Assembly (NCBI GenBank): GCA_965277495.1
Contig: OZ255824.1
Span: 3,162,001 to 3,226,000 of the forward strand
Reading direction: 5' to 3'
Source: CAHJXG01 sp965277495
Lineage (GTDB): Bacteria; Pseudomonadota; Alphaproteobacteria; Acetobacterales; Acetobacteraceae
Length of the DNA stretch: 64,000 nt
Shown here: positions 61,666 through 64,000 of the stretch, piece after piece
Layout of the letters: every line of letters begins with the position of its first letter
Position numbering within the stretch: the stretch's first letter is position 1
Notes under the pieces: model-generated
What the model was told of the DNA's origin: nothing
What the model saw: only the letters and a program-made list of their open reading frames with translations
Databases searched by the model: none
Made by a program: the position numbers and the translations under genes

Positions 61666-62268
61666 ATGTTCTACGAAACCGCCAAAGGCCACGGCCTGCC
61701 GCACGACCCCGTGAAGGCGTTGATCGCGCCGCGTCCAATCGGCTGGATCTGCGCCCTGAGCGCCGCGGGGGAGGTGAACCTTTCGCCGTACTCCTTTTTC
61801 AACCAGGTCTCCGACCGTCCGCACATGGTCATGTTCTCGTCCGGCGGACGCAAGGACGCGCTCAGCTTCGTTGAGGAGACCGGCGAGTTCACCTGCTCCA
61901 TCGTCTCATGGGACCAGCGCGAAGCCATGAACCGCACCTCGGCGCCGCTGCCGCGCGGGCAGAACGAGTTCGAATATGGCGGCCTCGAGCCGGAACCGTC
62001 GGTGCTGATCCGCCCGCCCCGGGTGCGCGGCGCCCCGGCGGCGCTGGAATGCCGGCTTGTCAAAACGGTCGAGCTGACGCCGTTGGAGGGTGGCGAGGCC
62101 GCCTATGTCATGGCGATCGGACAGGTGGTCGGCGTCCATATCGACGAGCGCGTCATGCGGGACGGCTATGTCGACACCGTGCTGCTGCAGACGATTGGGC
62201 GCGCCGGCTACCATGACTATTTCTTGGCCGACCACAAGTTCGCCCTGGCGCGTCCAGTCAGGGCTTGA
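61666..62268 (+). CDS. Flavin reductase-like FMN-binding split-barrel protein
   Basis: A 200-residue protein: KALIAPRPIGWICALSAAGEVNLSPYSFFNQVSDRPHMVMFSS is the FMN-binding signature of the flavin reductase/DIM6 family, followed by YVMAIGQVVGVHID. It probably binds FMN and may reduce flavins with NAD(P)H for a monooxygenase. No partner is next to it. ATG 61666 opens the conserved domain. Confidence 0.88.
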   Translation: MFYETAKGHGLPHDPVKALIAPRPIGWICALSAAGEVNLSPYSFFNQVSDRPHMVMFSSGGRKDALSFVEETGEFTCSIVSWDQREAMNRTSAPLPRGQNEFEYGGLEPEPSVLIRPPRVRGAPAALECRLVKTVELTPLEGGEAAYVMAIGQVVGVHIDERVMRDGYVDTVLLQTIGRAGYHDYFLADHKFALARPVRA

Positions 62269-62299
62269 CGGGGCGCGTCCGGAAGCATCGAGGGGCACC

Positions 62300-62770
62300 A
62301 TGATCCCATCCATCATCGCCGCCCACGCCTCACCCGACCAGCCCGGCGCGACGTTCCGCGCGCTCGACGCCGCGCTGGCCGAGACGCCGGGCCACATCCT
62401 GTTCACCATCCTGGCGCATGACCTGGACGCGCAGCAGTCCGAGCGGGTTTACAGCAATCATCTGTCCGAATACCCCGTCGGTGGACGCAAGCCCGTGACC
62501 GACACCGCGTGGATGCGCCGGGTCGTGCTGAGGGGCGAGCCCTGGATCGGCCACGACGCCCATGCCATACGCGGCGCGTTCTTCGACCATGCCACCATCC
62601 TGGCGCTCGGCTGCGAGAGCGTGCTGAACATGCCGGTCCGCTGGCGGGGCGAGACGGTGGCCACGCTGAACCTGCTGCACCGTGCCGGGCACTACAACGA
62701 GGCGCAGCTTCCGCATGTGGCGGTGCTGGCGCATCTGGCGTTGCCGGCGTTGATGGTCGGCCGGGCCTGA
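62300..62770 (+). CDS. GAF domain protein
   Basis: A 156-residue single GAF-like domain (ILFTILAHDLDAQQSERVYSN ... EPWIGHDAHAIRGAFFDHATILALGCESVLNMPVRWRGETVATLNLLHRAGHY). It follows the flavin-reductase-like gene by 31 bp and is probably co-transcribed. The ligand is unknown; stand-alone GAF proteins of this kind are annotated without experimental function. Confidence 0.8.
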   Translation: MIPSIIAAHASPDQPGATFRALDAALAETPGHILFTILAHDLDAQQSERVYSNHLSEYPVGGRKPVTDTAWMRRVVLRGEPWIGHDAHAIRGAFFDHATILALGCESVLNMPVRWRGETVATLNLLHRAGHYNEAQLPHVAVLAHLALPALMVGRA

Positions 62771-62791
62771 TCCAACGCGCCGCTGTCCGCC

Positions 62792-62995
62792 TCAGTCCAA
62801 TAACGGCCAAGCGAGCGGATCACCGCCGGTTGGGATTTGGATGCTGGCGTAGTCCAGCGCCAAGATCGCCAGCAATGTCGCGGCGGCGATGATCGCCATC
62901 AGCACGACGCCGTGGATGCTGCCACTCGCACGCTGGGCTCCGCGCGGCTGCCGTCGGTCAAGGTCGATGCTGTCGATCCGTCTCATGCCATCCAT
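62792..62995 (-). CDS. Small membrane protein (DYASI type 1)
   Basis: A 67-residue protein: basic N-terminal half (RRIDSIDLDRRQPRGAQR), then one membrane helix (GVVLMAIIAAATLLAILALDY) ending in LDYASIQIP. The DYASI tail recurs in the upstream gene at 63052-63252. ATG 62995 is preceded by CAGGAGAGCCCG. Function is unknown. Confidence 0.6.
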   Translation of the reverse strand: MDGMRRIDSIDLDRRQPRGAQRASGSIHGVVLMAIIAAATLLAILALDYASIQIPTGGDPLAWPLLD

Positions 62996-63051
62996 CGGGC
63001 TCTCCTGATCGACCGGGCGGCCATGAGGGAGGAGATGATTGCGAAAGGTGT

Positions 63052-63252
63052 TCAGCATTGCCCGGCCCCCGCGTGCACCGCGCAGGCCTGGCGGATGCTG
63101 GCGTAATCGGAGGCGAACATCGTCGCCGTCGCGATGAGCACGGCGACGGCCAGGACGATCAGCGGGCCAAAGGCGTTGCCGGCCTCGTTGCCCTTGGGGA
63201 CATGCGTTTCGTCTTCCGACGTCTTCAATGGATTCCAAATTGAGACACGCAT
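63052..63252 (-). CDS. Small membrane protein (DYASI type 2)
   Basis: A 66-residue protein: hydrophilic N terminus, one membrane helix (FGPLIVLAVAVLIATATMFA), then SDYASIRQACAVHAGAGQC with two Cys. It has the same helix-DYASI arrangement as the gene 56 bp downstream. ATG 63252 has a good GGAGG. Function is unknown; electron-transport or stress membrane peptides are possible. Confidence 0.6.
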   Translation of the reverse strand: MRVSIWNPLKTSEDETHVPKGNEAGNAFGPLIVLAVAVLIATATMFASDYASIRQACAVHAGAGQC

Positions 63253-63557
63253 CGCCGCCTCCGTCCGTGGCTGTGAATCGGCCAGGGATACAGCTATGCG
63301 TGCATCGGCCCGGCATGGCTGTGACCAACGTCACTGTGGCGTCGATATTGCGCACAGTGTCCAGGATGCCCCCGCACGGGCCGCAAAAGATGCGGCTGTC
63401 ATGCCCGGCCTTGCGCTCGGCGTATTGCGGGTTGAAGGTCGTGCCGCCAGCAATCCGGCTCGTTTGCTGCTGGGAACGGAGCGTCGTCCATGACCGATCA
63501 GCGCAGCACGCCGCGCGATGCCGCCCCGAAGCACGTGCAGGCCGGGCTGATGGCCGA
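63253..63557. other. Divergent intergenic region between the small membrane proteins and the Crp-family gene
   Basis: About 305 bp. It contains GTGAC-CAAC-GTCAC (63321-63334), a 5-4-5 dyad like a Crp/Fnr half-site pair, about 70 bp upstream of the small membrane protein gene. No RNA gene is recognised. A 23-codon frame just upstream of the Crp gene is not supported. Confidence 0.4.
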
Positions 63558-64000
63558 ATGATGCACTCGCTTTCGCAATCGACCAAACGCGACGTGCTGG
63601 CCGCGACGCCGTTGTTTGCCGGCTTGGCGCGCGAGGAGCTGGAGGCGTTGGCCGGCCTGGCGGGCGAGCGCCGGGTGGACCGGGACGCCGCCGTGGTGCG
63701 CCGCGGCGAGTCGGATTGCACGCTGCTGATCCTGGTGCATGGCCGGCTCCGCGCCGGCGCGGCGTCAGCCGAGGGCCGGGAGGTCACCATCGGCCTTTTG
63801 GAGCCCGGCGCAGTGCTGGGCGAGATCGCGTTGCTGGACGGCCGTCCGCGCAGCCTGGATGTGGTGGCGATGACGGACAGCTTGCTGCTGTCGGTGGAAC
63901 GGCGCGACTTCCTGCCGTTCCTGCGCGCCCGTCCGGAGCTGATGCTGCGTCTGATGGCGTTGCTGTGCGACCGTTTGCGCCGGGCCAGCGCGGCGTTCGA
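63558..64000 (+). CDS. Crp/Fnr-family cyclic-nucleotide-binding regulator (3' end off window)
   Basis: At least 147 residues: TPLFAGLAREELEALAGLAGERRVDRDAAVVRRGESDCTLLILVHGRL and LLEPGAVLGEIALLDGRPRSLDVVAM form the cNMP-binding jelly roll (GEIALL-x3-PR motif), followed by the dimerisation helix LMLRLMALLCDRLRRASAAF. The DNA-binding HTH would lie beyond the window edge. No N-terminal Cys set is seen, so an Fnr-type Fe-S sensor is unlikely. ATG 63558 or 63561 can start it. Confidence 0.85.
   Translation, partial: MMHSLSQSTKRDVLAATPLFAGLAREELEALAGLAGERRVDRDAAVVRRGESDCTLLILVHGRLRAGAASAEGREVTIGLLEPGAVLGEIALLDGRPRSLDVVAMTDSLLLSVERRDFLPFLRARPELMLRLMALLCDRLRRASAAF

Noticed and set aside
60798..61874. 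Plus-strand frame with regular GQVGA-type repeats
   Set aside because: The repeats are the antisense image of the pentapeptide repeats in the real minus-strand gene.
63490..63561. A 23-codon frame just upstream of the Crp-family gene (possible leader peptide)
   Set aside because: No ribosome-binding site and no run of codons suggesting attenuation; its stop overlapping the next ATG is likely chance.

Overview
The window is a high-GC (by eye roughly two-thirds G+C) chromosomal segment of an alphaproteobacterial methylotroph, most like Acetobacterales/Rhodospirillales relatives. This rests on codon bias, tight ATGA/GTGA overlaps inside operons, GTG/TTG starts, and the gene content. That content is a lanthanide-type PQQ methanol dehydrogenase (XoxF), a complete pqqABCDE operon, glutathione-dependent formaldehyde oxidation (gfa, fghA, flhA/adhC) and an NAD-dependent formate dehydrogenase with a fused beta subunit. 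I see no mxaFI, no H4MPT pathway genes, and no rRNA, tRNA or CRISPR array in this window. The taxonomic placement is an inference.

Left part (1-30.3 kb), mostly housekeeping and accessory genes: a TPR/glycosyltransferase/methyltransferase fusion running off the left edge; an SDR plus HisD-like dehydrogenase pair; an AidB-type acyl-CoA dehydrogenase; a lone AlbA_2 (Schlafen-type) gene in atypical DNA; the formate dehydrogenase operon (two subunits, terminator) divergent from mobB-moeA, which make its cofactor; an RNA helicase; a truncated PAS kinase; a photolyase-like flavoprotein; a divergent mntH/mntR pair; envelope glycosyltransferases; a truncated ParB-like gene; a cytochrome b561; a broken HpaB-family gene; an isochorismatase-fold hydrolase, a DsbA-fold isomerase, DUF2786 and pirin.

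Right part (30.3-61.5 kb), the C1 region. On the minus strand lie a beta-propeller protein, an MxaD-like SRPBCC protein, a GAF-EAL protein, gfa, a TonB receptor, a small exported protein with an EF-hand-like acidic loop, fghA and an EthD protein. Next come a cytochrome c and an SsuABC-like transporter. A plus-strand five-gene 'PQQ-dependent catabolism' ABC operon follows, resembling the lanthanide-uptake (lut) genes of Methylobacterium. An AT-rich insertion carrying a toxin-antitoxin pair interrupts the region. It resumes with xoxF-xoxG-xoxJ-CXXCW, divergent flhA, small exported proteins, a SoxYZ-like carrier, a metallo-hydrolase and pqqEDCBA. Methanol would be oxidised in the periplasm by XoxF with electrons to XoxG. 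Formaldehyde would be captured by glutathione (Gfa, FlhA, FghA) and formate oxidised by the left-hand formate dehydrogenase.

Right edge (61.5-64 kb): a flavin-reductase-fold protein, a GAF protein, two tiny related membrane proteins and the start of a Crp/Fnr-family regulator.
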